From assembly GCF_000972385.1 (NCBI RefSeq), contig NZ_JXTE01000073.1, positions 1 to 41,240 on the forward strand: a stretch of DNA of 41,240 nt, in the 5' to 3' direction. The notes below the pieces were generated by a model. That model saw nothing but the letters and a program-made list of their open reading frames with translations, was not told the DNA's origin and searched no databases. The translations under genes were made by a program, and so were the position numbers. Shown here one piece after another: positions 16,901 through 30,187 of this stretch. Each line of letters opens with the position of its first letter. Positions within the stretch are counted from its first letter, which is position 1. Source of the stretch: Streptomyces sp. WM6386. Its GTDB lineage: Bacteria > Actinomycetota > Actinomycetes > Streptomycetales > Streptomycetaceae.

Positions 16901-16929
16901 TGGACATCAGTGCGCCATGTGGCTACACT
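16901..16929 (+). promoter_or_regulatory. rpoB-rpoC promoter
   Basis: TGGACA (16901-16906), 17-nt spacer, TACACT (16924-16929): a near-consensus vegetative (HrdB-type) promoter, the best match in the window. Transcription would start at about 16936. Confidence 0.75.
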
Positions 16930-17114
16930 GACCCTTTGCGCTGCCTGTTAGCTGCCCCCTGCCCGTCACCAGGGGTCTGCCCTCGCCTCAGCATCGATGA
17001 TCAGAACTTCTCTGACCTGGCCGAACAAAGCCGGATCAGGGGGTATCTGTCTTCGTGTGCAGGAGTGGGACCGGTACGCGCGTAGTGAGTCCGAGCCCTC
17101 GGAAGGACCCCCTC

Positions 17115-20100
17115 TTGGCCGCCTCGCGCACTGCCTCGAACGCGAATACGAACAATGGCGCCAGCACTGCCCCGCTGCGCATCTCTTTTGCAAAGATCAA
17201 GGAGCCTCTCGAGGTTCCCAACCTGCTCGCGCTGCAGACCGAGAGCTTTGACTGGCTGCTCGGGAACACCGCCTGGCAGAGTCGGGTCGAGGAGGCTCTG
17301 GAGTCAGGTCAGGACGTCCCCACCAAGTCCGGTCTGGAGGAGATCTTCGAGGAGATCTCTCCGATCGAGGACTTCTCCGGGTCGATGTCGCTGACGTTCC
17401 GCGACCACCGCTTCGAGCCGCCGAAGAACAGCATCGACGAGTGCAAGGACCGCGACTTCACGTACGCGGCCCCGCTCTTCGTGACGGCAGAGTTCACGAA
17501 CAACGAGACCGGCGAGATCAAGTCCCAGACGGTCTTCATGGGCGACTTCCCGCTCATGACCCACAAGGGCACCTTCGTCATCAACGGCACCGAGCGTGTC
17601 GTGGTGTCGCAGCTGGTCCGTTCGCCGGGTGTCTACTTCGACTCCTCCATCGACAAGACGTCCGACAAGGACATCTTCTCGGCCAAGATCATCCCGTCCC
17701 GGGGTGCCTGGCTGGAGATGGAGATCGACAAGCGCGACATGGTCGGTGTGCGCATCGACCGCAAGCGCAAGCAGTCCGTGACCGTCCTCCTCAAGGCTCT
17801 CGGTTGGACCACCGAGCAGATCCTCGAGGAGTTCGGCGAGTACGAGTCCATGCGCGCCACCCTGGAGAAGGACCACACCCAGGGCCAGGACGACGCGCTG
17901 CTCGACATCTACCGCAAGCTGCGTCCGGGCGAGCCCCCGACCCGTGAGGCCGCGCAGACGCTGCTCGAGAACCTCTACTTCAACTCCAAGCGCTACGACC
18001 TCGCCAAGGTCGGCCGCTACAAGGTGAACAAGAAGCTGGGCGGCGAGGCCCCGCTGAACGCCGGGGTCCTGACCGTCGAGGACATCATCTCGACGATCAA
18101 GTACCTGGTGAAGCTGCACGCGGGCGAGACCGAGACGGTCGGCGACCGGGGTACGAGCATCGTCGTCGAGACCGACGACATCGACCACTTCGGCAACCGT
18201 CGTCTGCGCAGCGTCGGCGAGCTCATCCAGAACCAGGTCCGTACGGGTCTGGCTCGTATGGAGCGCGTCGTGCGTGAGCGCATGACGACCCAGGACGTCG
18301 AGGCGATCACGCCGCAGACCCTGATCAACATCCGGCCGGTCGTCGCCTCCATCAAGGAGTTCTTCGGCACCAGCCAGCTGTCGCAGTTCATGGACCAGAA
18401 CAACCCGTTGTCGGGTCTCACCCACAAGCGTCGTCTCTCGGCGCTGGGTCCCGGTGGTCTGTCCCGTGAGCGGGCAGGCTTCGAGGTCCGTGACGTGCAC
18501 CCGTCTCACTACGGCCGTATGTGCCCGATCGAGACGCCCGAAGGCCCGAACATCGGTCTGATCGGTTCGCTCGCCTCCTACGGCCGCGTCAACGCGTTCG
18601 GTTTCGTGGAGACGCCGTACCGCAGGGTCGACGGCGACGTCGTCACCGACGAGGTCGACTACCTCACGGCCGACGAAGAGGACCGATTCGTCATCGCGCA
18701 GGCCAACGCCACGCTCGACGACAACATGCGTTTCACCGAGAACCGCGTCCTGGTCCGCCGTCGTGGCGGCGAGGTCGACTACGTCCCCGGTGACGACGTG
18801 GACTACATGGACGTCTCGCCGCGCCAGATGGTGTCGGTCGCGACCGCCATGATCCCGTTCCTCGAGCACGACGACGCCAACCGTGCCCTCATGGGCGCGA
18901 ACATGATGCGTCAGGCCGTGCCGCTCATCAAGAGCGAGGCCCCGCTCGTCGGCACCGGCATGGAGTACCGCTCCGCGGTCGACGCCGGCGACGTGGTCAA
19001 GGCCGAGAAGGACGGTGTGGTCCAGGAGGTCTCCGCGGACTACATCACCACCGCCAACGACGACGGCACGTACATCACGTACCGCCTGGCCAAGTTCGCC
19101 CGCTCCAACCAGGGCACCTCGGTCAACCAGAAGGTCATCGTCAACGAGGGCGACCGCATCATCACGGGCCAGGTGCTCGCCGATGGTCCGGCCACCGAGA
19201 ACGGCGAGATGGCCCTGGGCAAGAACCTGCTCGTGGCGTTCATGCCGTGGGAGGGTCACAACTACGAGGACGCGATCATCCTGTCGCAGCGCCTCGTGCA
19301 GGACGACGTCCTCTCCTCGATCCACATCGAGGAGCACGAGGTCGACGCCCGTGACACCAAGCTCGGCCCCGAGGAGATCACCCGGGACATCCCGAACGTC
19401 TCCGAGGAGGTCCTCGCCGACCTCGACGAGCGCGGCATCATCCGTATCGGTGCCGAGGTCGTCGCCGGTGACATCCTCGTCGGCAAGGTCACGCCCAAGG
19501 GTGAGACCGAGCTGACCCCGGAGGAGCGCCTGCTGCGCGCGATCTTCGGTGAGAAGGCCCGTGAGGTCCGTGACACCTCGCTGAAGGTCCCGCACGGCGA
19601 GATCGGCAAGGTCATCGGCGTCCGCGTCTTCGACCGCGAGGAGGGCGACGAGCTTCCCCCCGGTGTGAACCAGCTGGTGCGCGTGTACGTGGCGCAGAAG
19701 CGCAAGATCACCGACGGTGACAAGCTCGCCGGCCGTCACGGCAACAAGGGTGTTATCTCGAAGATCCTTCCGATCGAGGACATGCCGTTCCTCGAGGACG
19801 GAACTCCGGTCGACATCATCCTGAACCCGCTGGGTGTGCCGTCCCGAATGAACCCGGGACAGGTTCTGGAGATCCACCTCGGCTGGCTCGCCAGCCGCGG
19901 CTGGGACGTCTCCGGTCTCGGCGAGGACTGGGCGCAGCGCCTGCAGGTCATCGGCGCCGACCAGGTCGCGCCGGGCACCAACGTCGCCACCCCGGTGTTC
20001 GACGGTGCGCGTGAGGACGAGCTCGCGGGTCTGCTGAACCACACCATCCCGAACCGCGACGGCGAGCGCATGGTGCAGCCGACCGGTAAGGCGAGGATGT

Positions 20101-20600
20101 TCGACGGCCGCTCCGGCGAGCCGTTCCCGGACCCGATCTCCATCGGGTACATGTACATCCTCAAGCTGCACCACCTGGTCGACGACAAGCTGCACGCCCG
20201 TTCGACCGGTCCGTACTCGATGATCACCCAGCAGCCGCTGGGTGGTAAGGCCCAGTTCGGTGGCCAGCGCTTCGGTGAGATGGAGGTGTGGGCGCTGGAG
20301 GCTTATGGCGCCGCGTACGCCCTCCAGGAGCTGCTGACCATCAAGTCCGACGACGTCACCGGCCGCGTGAAGGTCTACGAGGCCATCGTCAAGGGCGAGA
20401 ACATCCCCGAGCCCGGCATCCCCGAGTCCTTCAAGGTGCTCATCAAGGAGATGCAGTCCCTGTGCCTCAACGTGGAGGTGCTGTCCTCGGACGGCATGTC
20501 CATCGAGATGCGCGACACCGACGAGGATGTCTTCCGCGCTGCGGAGGAGCTTGGCATCGACCTGTCCCGGCGCGAGCCGAGCAGCGTCGAAGAGGTCTGA
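17115..20600 (+). CDS. rpoB: DNA-directed RNA polymerase subunit beta
   Basis: 1161 aa from TTG 17115, with GGAAGGA seven nt upstream; an in-frame extension to 17055 is rejected. The protein begins [15 protein letters not shown], then [19 protein letters not shown]. The rifampicin pocket region [20 protein letters not shown] is at about residues 417-436. With this start Q424, D427, H437, R440 and S442 fall exactly on the residue numbers used for S. coelicolor, which supports the TTG, and all have the susceptible wild-type identity. Later landmarks are [39 protein letters not shown] and the C-terminal LCLNVEVLS. First gene of rpoBC. Confidence 0.98.
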   Translation: MAASRTASNANTNNGASTAPLRISFAKIKEPLEVPNLLALQTESFDWLLGNTAWQSRVEEALESGQDVPTKSGLEEIFEEISPIEDFSGSMSLTFRDHRFEPPKNSIDECKDRDFTYAAPLFVTAEFTNNETGEIKSQTVFMGDFPLMTHKGTFVINGTERVVVSQLVRSPGVYFDSSIDKTSDKDIFSAKIIPSRGAWLEMEIDKRDMVGVRIDRKRKQSVTVLLKALGWTTEQILEEFGEYESMRATLEKDHTQGQDDALLDIYRKLRPGEPPTREAAQTLLENLYFNSKRYDLAKVGRYKVNKKLGGEAPLNAGVLTVEDIISTIKYLVKLHAGETETVGDRGTSIVVETDDIDHFGNRRLRSVGELIQNQVRTGLARMERVVRERMTTQDVEAITPQTLINIRPVVASIKEFFGTSQLSQFMDQNNPLSGLTHKRRLSALGPGGLSRERAGFEVRDVHPSHYGRMCPIETPEGPNIGLIGSLASYGRVNAFGFVETPYRRVDGDVVTDEVDYLTADEEDRFVIAQANATLDDNMRFTENRVLVRRRGGEVDYVPGDDVDYMDVSPRQMVSVATAMIPFLEHDDANRALMGANMMRQAVPLIKSEAPLVGTGMEYRSAVDAGDVVKAEKDGVVQEVSADYITTANDDGTYITYRLAKFARSNQGTSVNQKVIVNEGDRIITGQVLADGPATENGEMALGKNLLVAFMPWEGHNYEDAIILSQRLVQDDVLSSIHIEEHEVDARDTKLGPEEITRDIPNVSEEVLADLDERGIIRIGAEVVAGDILVGKVTPKGETELTPEERLLRAIFGEKAREVRDTSLKVPHGEIGKVIGVRVFDREEGDELPPGVNQLVRVYVAQKRKITDGDKLAGRHGNKGVISKILPIEDMPFLEDGTPVDIILNPLGVPSRMNPGQVLEIHLGWLASRGWDVSGLGEDWAQRLQVIGADQVAPGTNVATPVFDGAREDELAGLLNHTIPNRDGERMVQPTGKARMFDGRSGEPFPDPISIGYMYILKLHHLVDDKLHARSTGPYSMITQQPLGGKAQFGGQRFGEMEVWALEAYGAAYALQELLTIKSDDVTGRVKVYEAIVKGENIPEPGIPESFKVLIKEMQSLCLNVEVLSSDGMSIEMRDTDEDVFRAAEELGIDLSRREPSSVEEV

Positions 20601-20609
20601 CGGGAGTTC

Positions 20610-20634
20610 GGAGGCCTTCACCATGAAGGCCTCC
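20610..20634 (+). terminator. Perfect hairpin between rpoB and rpoC
   Basis: GGAGGCCTTCA (20610-20620), loop CCA, TGAAGGCCTCC (20624-20634): an uninterrupted 11-bp stem 10 nt after the rpoB stop. No T-run follows, so partial attenuation, RNA processing or protection of the rpoB end are all possible. Confidence 0.6.
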
Positions 20635-20694
20635 GGCCCCAGGACCCCCGTATCAGACCCCATGACTTACAACCCTGAGAGGGATTGACGCATA

Positions 20695-24594
<3,900 letters not shown>

Positions 24595-24607
24595 GGCGTA
24601 TGTCTGT

Positions 24608-24643
24608 CGAAGGGCGGTCACCTCTCGGGGTGGCCGCCCTTCG
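24608..24643. terminator. Terminator at the rpoC end (shared with the convergent operon)
   Basis: 15-bp stem, 24608-24622 with 24629-24643, one wobble, loop TCTCGG. It lies between rpoC and the convergent metalloprotease gene and can serve both strands. Confidence 0.85.
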
Positions 24644-24648
24644 GCGTG

Positions 24649-25641
24649 TCAGCGGCCGCGGTCCAGATAGGCCTGGAGATGGTGCATACGGGTGTGGAGG
24701 TCGGACTGCGAGTCCAGCAGCCGCACCATCACCCCCTCCGGATCGGGCCGCCCGGACTCCTGCCGGTCGCACTCGGCATGCAGCACCGCCATCAGATGGG
24801 TGGCGAAACCGAGGCCCGCCGCGTGCTCGTCGGCGCGCAGGTCGGCCCGCCGGGAGACCGCGGCCACCAGGTACGGCGTGGCCAGGGGCAGGAAGATCAG
24901 GCCGTACGTCGCGGTCGCCAGGACGAGGACGACGATGCCGATCACGACGGCGGACAGCACCGCCGCATTGCCCGACGGGCGCTTGACGTGCGCGGCCAGC
25001 CGGCGTACCAGGGCGCGGGTCAGCCGGGCGGGCAGGGCGTACCAGAGGGAGACCACGGACGCCCAGGAGTGGCCCCGGGTGTGATGGCCCAGCTCATGGG
25101 CGAGCACCCCGCCGAGCTGGCCCGGGGTGAGTATCGACAGGGAGTGGCGGGTCACGCTGACGATGTGACCGGCCGTCGCCCCGGAGTTGACCTCGTCGCT
25201 GTCCTCCACCCAGAGCTCGTAGGCGTCGGCGTCCACTCCGGCACGGCCGGCCACCTCCCGCCAGACCGGCCGCAGCTTGCGCTCCTCGTCCGGGGCCGGA
25301 TACCTGAGCCGCAGCAACCGGCGGGCCAGCAGCCGTTCGCAGGGCCGGCTGAAGACCAGGGCGCCGCTCAGCGCCCAGCACCCGAACGGGATCCACCATG
25401 CCAGCCCTGTCACGGTGCCGACGAGATACGACAGCACGAACACCACGGCCGCACTGGCCAGCCCATGGGGCAGGTGGAGTGCCAGATGGCCGAGGGCCGT
25501 GATGTCCATGCCGCGCTGCCGGGCGGATATGTGGACGCGGCCGGTGCGCAGCGGTAACTCCTCCTCCGGCCCGGCCGACTTCCGTGGTTTCTCCGGCCTG
25601 GGTGATTCGCCGGGTTCCTCGGGGGCGTGGAACTGGGACAT
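24649..25641 (-). CDS. Integral-membrane M48-family zinc metalloprotease
   Basis: 330 aa from ATG 25641, with GTGGAAGGAACCGCC upstream. The N-terminal 45 residues are polar; two membrane spans lie at about 62-98 and two more near 226-265. The M48 zinc motif is LAHELGHHTRGHSW (H182, E183, H186). The third ligand is normally Glu in an ExxAD motif; here the matching stretch is RRADLRADEHAA, giving Asp (D267) in the expected place. The architecture resembles HtpX/BlaR1-type proteases that act at the cytoplasmic membrane. Last gene of a five-part minus-strand operon, 27 nt after the Pycsar-type membrane protein; it may process a partner from that operon. Family strong, substrate unknown. Confidence 0.85.
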   Translation of the reverse strand: MSQFHAPEEPGESPRPEKPRKSAGPEEELPLRTGRVHISARQRGMDITALGHLALHLPHGLASAAVVFVLSYLVGTVTGLAWWIPFGCWALSGALVFSRPCERLLARRLLRLRYPAPDEERKLRPVWREVAGRAGVDADAYELWVEDSDEVNSGATAGHIVSVTRHSLSILTPGQLGGVLAHELGHHTRGHSWASVVSLWYALPARLTRALVRRLAAHVKRPSGNAAVLSAVVIGIVVLVLATATYGLIFLPLATPYLVAAVSRRADLRADEHAAGLGFATHLMAVLHAECDRQESGRPDPEGVMVRLLDSQSDLHTRMHHLQAYLDRGR

Positions 25642-25668
25642 GGCGGTTCCTTCCACGTGGGGGCGGTT

Positions 25669-26178
25669 TCAGGCGACGAGCAGGGACAGCAGGATCAGAA
25701 CGGCCGAGCCGCCGAACGCGATCAGGCCGGTTCGGATCCAGAAGTGCTTGCGGGCGGCGATACGGCTGTTCTCGGCGAGGGCGGCGCGCAGCGCCCGAGC
25801 GGGGGCGCGTTCGGTGTCCGCGAGGGCCGAGCCGAGGAGGCCGGCGCGGACGGCACGGCGGGTGTCGCCGAAGTAGGTGAGCGGGAGTCCCGGGGCCCAG
25901 TGGCTTCTGCCGTACCGGGGCGTGACGGCGAGCAGCAGGGCGAAGAGCGAGGTGACCAGCAGTGCCGCTCCCGACCACCACAGGAGGGCGGCGGCCGCCG
26001 GGAGCCGGGCGGGGCTCCAGCGGAGGTTGATCAGCAGCGCGCTCAGCACCCCGGCTGTCAGGCCGAGCATGCCCACCAGGACCGTGGCTTTGGCGTCCGC
26101 GCGGGCGATCTCGGCGCGGAGGTCGGCGAGCAGCTGGACGTCGGCCCTGGGCCGCGGGGTGCGCTGGGTCCGGGTCAT
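25669..26178 (-). CDS. Pycsar-effector-family membrane protein (DUF5706/PycTM-like)
   Basis: 169 aa from ATG 26178, which overlaps the previous stop (ATGA), so it is translationally coupled. The N-terminal helix LLADLRAEIARADAKATVLV runs into TM1 (about 32-50), TM2 lies at about 62-86, then PRYG...PGLPLTYFGD, a helical middle and ENSRIAARKHFWIR before TM3 (about 147-168). This layout, with the RADxKA entry to TM1 and the YFGD motif, is that of the DUF5706 proteins, the family to which PycTM effectors of Pycsar cCMP/cUMP anti-phage systems belong. In that setting the effector damages the membrane when the cyclic nucleotide appears. No cyclase is encoded nearby. Family likely; defence role inferred. 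Confidence 0.75.
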   Translation of the reverse strand: MTRTQRTPRPRADVQLLADLRAEIARADAKATVLVGMLGLTAGVLSALLINLRWSPARLPAAAALLWWSGAALLVTSLFALLLAVTPRYGRSHWAPGLPLTYFGDTRRAVRAGLLGSALADTERAPARALRAALAENSRIAARKHFWIRTGLIAFGGSAVLILLSLLVA

Positions 26179-27239
26179 GGTCTGTCGTCCGGGCGCTTCT
26201 CGAGCCGGAACTCCGGGTACAGCGGCGGGGGTTCGGAGTCGGCCGGGGTTCCGTTCGCCCGCAGGATGGCGGTCATCCGTTCGACGACGAGATCGGTCGG
26301 CTTCTCGAGCTGGTAGCCCTCCAGCCACTTGCTGTCGAGTGCCTGGTCGATCAGGTGCAGCTGGGTCTTCACCAGCTCCGCCTGTTCGGCGTGCAGACGG
26401 TCGAGAACCAGGGCGGTGTCGTCCGGGTGCACCGCCAGATGCAGGGCGACTGCGGCCGTGCCGCCCCGGGCCAGGTGGCACTCGTAGAACTTGAGCTTCT
26501 CGGCCGTCCGCTGGGAGGCGTACTCCTCGCGGAGCCGCGTCGCCTCGTGCTCCGGAAGGGCGGCCTCCTGCTCGTGCCGGGCGGTGCGCAGCCGGTCCTG
26601 GTGGAGCCGCTCGGCTGCGTCGCGTCGCAGCCGCACCGAGCAGCTGACCTCCAGCCCCTCGGCGGCCCCGAGCTGCGGGGTGGCGTCCACCGCCCGCTGC
26701 ACGGACTCCTCCGCCTGCGTACTCGCCCTGATGGGGTGGCCGCGGCCGGCCGCACGTATCACGGGCCGGAGCCGGCGGGTGAGGAGACCGGGCACATCAC
26801 GCTCCTGGCTGCGCACGAACAGCTCCGGAGTGACGACCCGCCAGGTGATGTCGGCGGCTGCCTCGAACTCGAAGCTGTCGAGCTGGCTGGGCAGCGCCTC
26901 GTGCAGCCGGAAGGAGTGGGGGTCGGTGTCCACCTCGTACAGGGCCGTGCATCCCCATAAAGAGGTGGGGCGGGTCGGTGGCATGAAGGTCCGGTACGAC
27001 CCGTTGCGGGTGACCAGGACCAGGGCGTGCTGGAGGTCTCCGCCGAAGCGGCGGCCGCCGATACGGAAGCGGGACAGCTGCCAGACGGTGCGGACCGGGT
27101 CGGCGTCCTCGCGCGGGCGCTCGGGCTGCCGGCGGAACCAGTCGGTCTGCTCCTCCGGCGGCTGTGTGCGGTCGGTGGTCGGCTCGGAGTGCGGTGCCGG
27201 CTCGGTGTTCTGCGGCTTTGGCGGGGCGGTGGGTTCCAT
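26175..27239 (-). CDS. Band-7/SPFH-like protein (tentative)
   Basis: 354 aa from ATG 27239 (CGAGGAAACCGACC upstream), starting 17 nt after the NTPase stop. Residues 1-50 are Pro/Thr/Glu-rich and disordered. From about residue 95 to 250 the pattern resembles a stomatin/prohibitin (SPFH) domain: FEFEAAADITWRVVTPELFV, then VPGLLTRRLRPVIRAAG, an alternating strand EGLEVSCSVRL, and a long charged helix (QDRLRTARHEQEAALPEHEA) that could form a coiled coil. The C-terminal 130 residues are mostly helical. No membrane span is evident, so it could be a soluble scaffold near the membrane protein encoded next. The assignment rests on pattern only. Confidence 0.6.
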   Translation of the reverse strand: MEPTAPPKPQNTEPAPHSEPTTDRTQPPEEQTDWFRRQPERPREDADPVRTVWQLSRFRIGGRRFGGDLQHALVLVTRNGSYRTFMPPTRPTSLWGCTALYEVDTDPHSFRLHEALPSQLDSFEFEAAADITWRVVTPELFVRSQERDVPGLLTRRLRPVIRAAGRGHPIRASTQAEESVQRAVDATPQLGAAEGLEVSCSVRLRRDAAERLHQDRLRTARHEQEAALPEHEATRLREEYASQRTAEKLKFYECHLARGGTAAVALHLAVHPDDTALVLDRLHAEQAELVKTQLHLIDQALDSKWLEGYQLEKPTDLVVERMTAILRANGTPADSEPPPLYPEFRLEKRPDDRP

Positions 27240-27255
27240 GGTCGGTTTCCTCGGG

Positions 27256-29167
27256 CTAGGGAGTGGAGATGCGTGCCAGTAGTCGCTCGGCCGCCGGTGA
27301 GCCGCCTTTGTCGGCGTCGCGGACGGTGCGCAGCAGGTGGCTGACCCGGCTGTGGTTGGCGGGCGTGGTGACGAGTGCGGGGAGCAGCGAGGTGAGGGCC
27401 GCCTCGGACTCCGGATCGTGGTCGGCGGTCCGGACCCAGCCGCGCAGGATGCGCAGGGCCCGCGCGGTGCGGGTCCGGTCGACCAGCGCCGCTTGCCAGA
27501 ACGTGATCAGGTGTGCCGTGTCGGTGTCGTCGATCGTCGCCGCGGCCTGGGCGTACCAGTCGAGGACGAGCGGGCGGTCGGTGTGGTCGTCGGACTGCTC
27601 GCAGGCCTGGAGGAAGGCGAGCAGTGCGTACTCGCGGACCGCGCGGTCGCCGGTGAGGCGTTCGGCGAGGGCCCTCAGCACGGGTTTGCGCAGCGCGAGG
27701 AGCAGGAGTTCGAGGGCGTCCGCGAACTGGATGGCCTCCTCCTTCACGAATTCCGCGTAGGCCTCGGCGTCGTCCTCGTCGCCCTCCTGGTCCTGCTGCC
27801 GGCGTTGCCCGCGGATGGCGTCCAGCAGGGCGTTCAGGGCGTGTTCGTAGTGCACCGGGCGCGCGCACAGCCGTCCAGCGGCGGCCCTCGTAGCCGTCGT
27901 AGTCGCCGGTGCACCAGTCGTGCAGGATGCGGAAGACAGCCGGAACGCCCACGAGTTGGGCCATGGTGAGGGCGTTGGCCGCCGTCAGCCAGGAGTTGAA
28001 CTCGTCGTCGTCCGCCCAGGGTTCGATGAGCAGGGCCATGGCCGAGGACAGGTCGGCGGTGGCGAGCAGGGCGGTGGCGGAGGCCGCCCGGGTGCGGACC
28101 AGGGGGCGGCCGTCGTCGGCGAGTTCCTGGATCCACTCGACGAGAGCGGGCCGGGCGGACGGGTGGAGGTTCCACACCTCCTCCAGCAGGAGCTGGGCGG
28201 TGCGCTCGTCCTGGAAGGCGGCGAAGTACCGGCCGACGAGGGGTCCCCATTCGGTGGCCTCGGTGTCGACGTAGCCGCGGGCGTGGGCGCGGCGCAGCCG
28301 TTCCTCGCGGGAACCGCCGAAGACGGGGATCTCGGCCGGCTCACGGGGGTTGGCCGTCTGCTGCAGCCGTACGTAGAGCAGGTCGGCGAGTTCGGCGGTC
28401 ACCGCGTACGGCGCCCTGTCGAACACGGCGAGCGCGATGAGGAAGGCCTTGTCGTGCAGCGAGGTCGGACGTTGTTCGTCGCGGAGCCAGCTCGAGACCT
28501 GGGCGGTCACCGCCTGCTCGCCGTGGGCGGCGAGTTTCTCCTCGTCGATCTCACCGCGGTGGAAGGCGACGAGCCGCCGCGCGAACTCCTCGATCCTGCC
28601 CGGCTGTTGCTGTCGAGCCAGGAACTCCGTCACCGGCACGAGAGCGCACAGCCCCGCCCACGCGGCCTCCCCGAGGTGCCGGGTGACATGGGTGCGCAGC
28701 ATGTCCTCGGCCGAGGGAGGCTCCCAGCGCACGAACGGGACGTCCTCCAGGGCGGCCGACGGCTCGACCGTGATCACCAGGTAGCCGTCGGAGCGTTCCA
28801 ACTGCTCGCGCAGACCCAGCAGATGGGGTTCGCGCAACGGGTGGCTGCGGCTGGTGGCCAGGTTGAACAGAACGTATCCGGCGGTGTCGGCCAGCTGCTC
28901 CAGGAGTACCGCGAGCGAGGCGGGCGGGTCCAGGCTGCGCACCCGTCCGGCCCGCAGCCGCAACAGGAGCATGAGGGCCGCGGAACGCCGGCCGGTGTCC
29001 TGCCCACCGGCCAGGACCACGACCCGGTCGGTGCGCAGCCGGGCGAGTGCCTCGTCGAAACTCGGGCAGCCGTGGAAGACGTACGACAACTCCTCGATCT
29101 GTTCCTGGCGGATCTCCCCGGAGAGGTGCTCCGTGCGTCCCGGGGGCCGGCCGAAGTTGTAGTTCAC
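27256..29167 (-). pseudogene. P-loop NTPase with helical-repeat C-terminus, interrupted by a frameshift
   Basis: Two adjoining frames make one product of about 637 aa. The first (GTG 29167 to about 27856) starts VNYNFGRPPGRTEHLSG, has a Walker-A-like loop LAGGQDTGRRSAA (about residues 52-64, Arg replacing the usual Lys) and then Leu/Ala-rich helices to YDGYEGRRWTAVRA. The second (from 27855) continues VHYEHALNALLDAIRG with more HEAT-like helices to the stop at 27256. The break lies in 27850-27868, where one extra base in the CCCGG/GCGCGC run would account for it. Upstream of GTG 29167 the same frame reads VSGGTVKGDV, a linker type usually placed after an N-terminal sensor domain, so the true start may be in the 29202-29348 fragment. 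Function unknown; mutation or sequencing error. Confidence 0.65.
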
Positions 29168-29201
29168 GTCGCCCTTGACGGTGCCGCCGCTGACGCCGAG
29201 A

Positions 29202-29348
29202 AGGAATGATCACGCCACGTGCCGGATAGCGCAGGGGGCGCCCGACAGCGAGCAGTGCGATCCTGTCCTCCCTTTCCAGCCGGGCGAGGAAAGGCACCCG
29301 GTCGTCGAAGCCACCGTCGTCCCACGCATGCGTCTGCCCCCCGGTCAT
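29202..29348 (-). pseudogene. N-terminal fragment resembling a cyclic-nucleotide-binding (Crp-type) domain
   Basis: From ATG 29348 (GGGGGAAGAGGCC upstream, a good ribosome site) about 48 codons read MTGGQTHAWDDGGFDDRVPF and LARLEREDRIALLAVGRPLR-YPARGVII. This closely resembles the opening helix and first strand of Crp/Fnr-type cNMP-binding domains (FLARLxPEDRxALLAxGRxRRYPAG). After that the frame becomes the out-of-frame shadow of the NTPase, whose linker VSGGTVKGDV starts within about 20 nt. Most of the domain (about 70 residues) is therefore missing and the reading frame is shifted. I read it as a truncated sensor once fused to the NTPase. Resemblance is from memory of the family. Confidence 0.5.
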
Positions 29349-29527
29349 GGCCTCTTCCCCCTAGCTCACCTGCGCTGACGTGCACGGCTTTGCAACCTGT
29401 CAACGTACTTGAAGGAAGGACGTCCGGAACGGGCGGCAATCGGCCGCGGTGGCTGATGCGCGTACCGTCGTACAAGGGCGGGCTTTGCCGCATCATGGAG
29501 GAACCTCGGGGGTTCGGGAGGTGCTCC

Positions 29528-30187
29528 GTGTCGCAGTCGTCGTGGCCGCCCTGGCAGGGCGAGGAAGAGCCGTCGGGCAACGGCGCGTCGAACACATGGC
29601 AGGGGAGAGGCATCCCTCCGTCCGAACCCCACCCGCACCCCCACTCCCAGCTCCATCCCCACCCTCAGCCGTGGCAGGTCGCGGGGGTGTCGGCGACGCA
29701 GCCCTGGCAGGCCCATGGCACCCCCGCCGCCATGCTCGCCTCCCACGCCGACCGTGAGCGGGCCGTGGACGTGCTCAGGGCGGGGTACGGGGAGGGGCGG
29801 CTGGAGAAGGGGGAGTTCGACAAGCGGGTCGCTCGGGCGTATGTCGCCCGTACCGTCGGGGAGCTGGCGGTGCTGGTCGGGGATCTGCCTCAGGGGCCCA
29901 TGGCGCAGCCGATGGCCTTACCGCGGACGTTTCTCCCCGTGCCCCGGCCCCGGACCAATGGAAAGGCCGTGGGGGCCGCCGTGTGCGGGCTGCTGTCTCT
30001 GCCGACCTTCGGGTTCACCGGGATTCCGGCGGTCGTGCTCGGGCAGGCGGCGCGCTCGGAGATCCAGCGCACGGGGGAGAGCGGTGACGGGCTGGCACTG
30101 CTCGGGCTTGTGCTCGGGTGGATGTCCGTCGCGGCCTGGACCGTGTTTCTGACGCTGCTGCTCGCGGTGGCCATCGGGGGCGGATGA
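29528..30187 (+). CDS. DUF1707 (SHOCT-like) membrane protein with a TTA codon
   Basis: 219 aa from GTG 29528, six nt after GGGAGG; ATG 29495 is the in-frame alternative. Residues 1-65 are Pro/His/Gln/Trp-rich with His-Pro repeats (PHPHPHSQLHPHPQPW). The DUF1707 domain follows (SHADRERAVDVLRAGYGEGR and LEKGEFDKRV, about 71-122). Two hydrophobic spans (about 148-172 and 193-217) resemble a DUF4190 module. DUF1707 proteins are common actinobacterial membrane-linked proteins of unknown role. Codon 131 is TTA (29918-29920), so translation would need the bldA tRNA in Streptomyces, implying developmental timing. It is divergent from the Pycsar-like operon. Confidence 0.82.
   Translation: MSQSSWPPWQGEEEPSGNGASNTWQGRGIPPSEPHPHPHSQLHPHPQPWQVAGVSATQPWQAHGTPAAMLASHADRERAVDVLRAGYGEGRLEKGEFDKRVARAYVARTVGELAVLVGDLPQGPMAQPMALPRTFLPVPRPRTNGKAVGAAVCGLLSLPTFGFTGIPAVVLGQAARSEIQRTGESGDGLALLGLVLGWMSVAAWTVFLTLLLAVAIGGG

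Larger units (their letters stand above)
16490..17114 (+). other. rplL-rpoB intergenic region
   Basis: 625 nt without a credible gene: open frames here lack a ribosome site and code for Arg-rich sequence. It contains the rplL terminator, the rpoB promoter and about 180 nt of rpoB leader. A small hairpin CCCCTG (16956-16961) / CAGGGG (16970-16975) lies about 20 nt after the predicted start point. Confidence 0.7.

Noticed and set aside
16681..17085. 134-codon open frame in the rplL-rpoB gap
   Set aside because: It crosses the rpoB promoter, has no ribosome site and shows no motif.
17055..17114. 20-codon N-terminal extension of rpoB
   Set aside because: It overlaps the ribosome site of the TTG start; numbering from TTG matches S. 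coelicolor RpoB.
29398..29403. TTGACA on the minus strand as promoter of the Pycsar-like operon
   Set aside because: No acceptable -10 hexamer at the right distance; the operon promoter remains unlocated.
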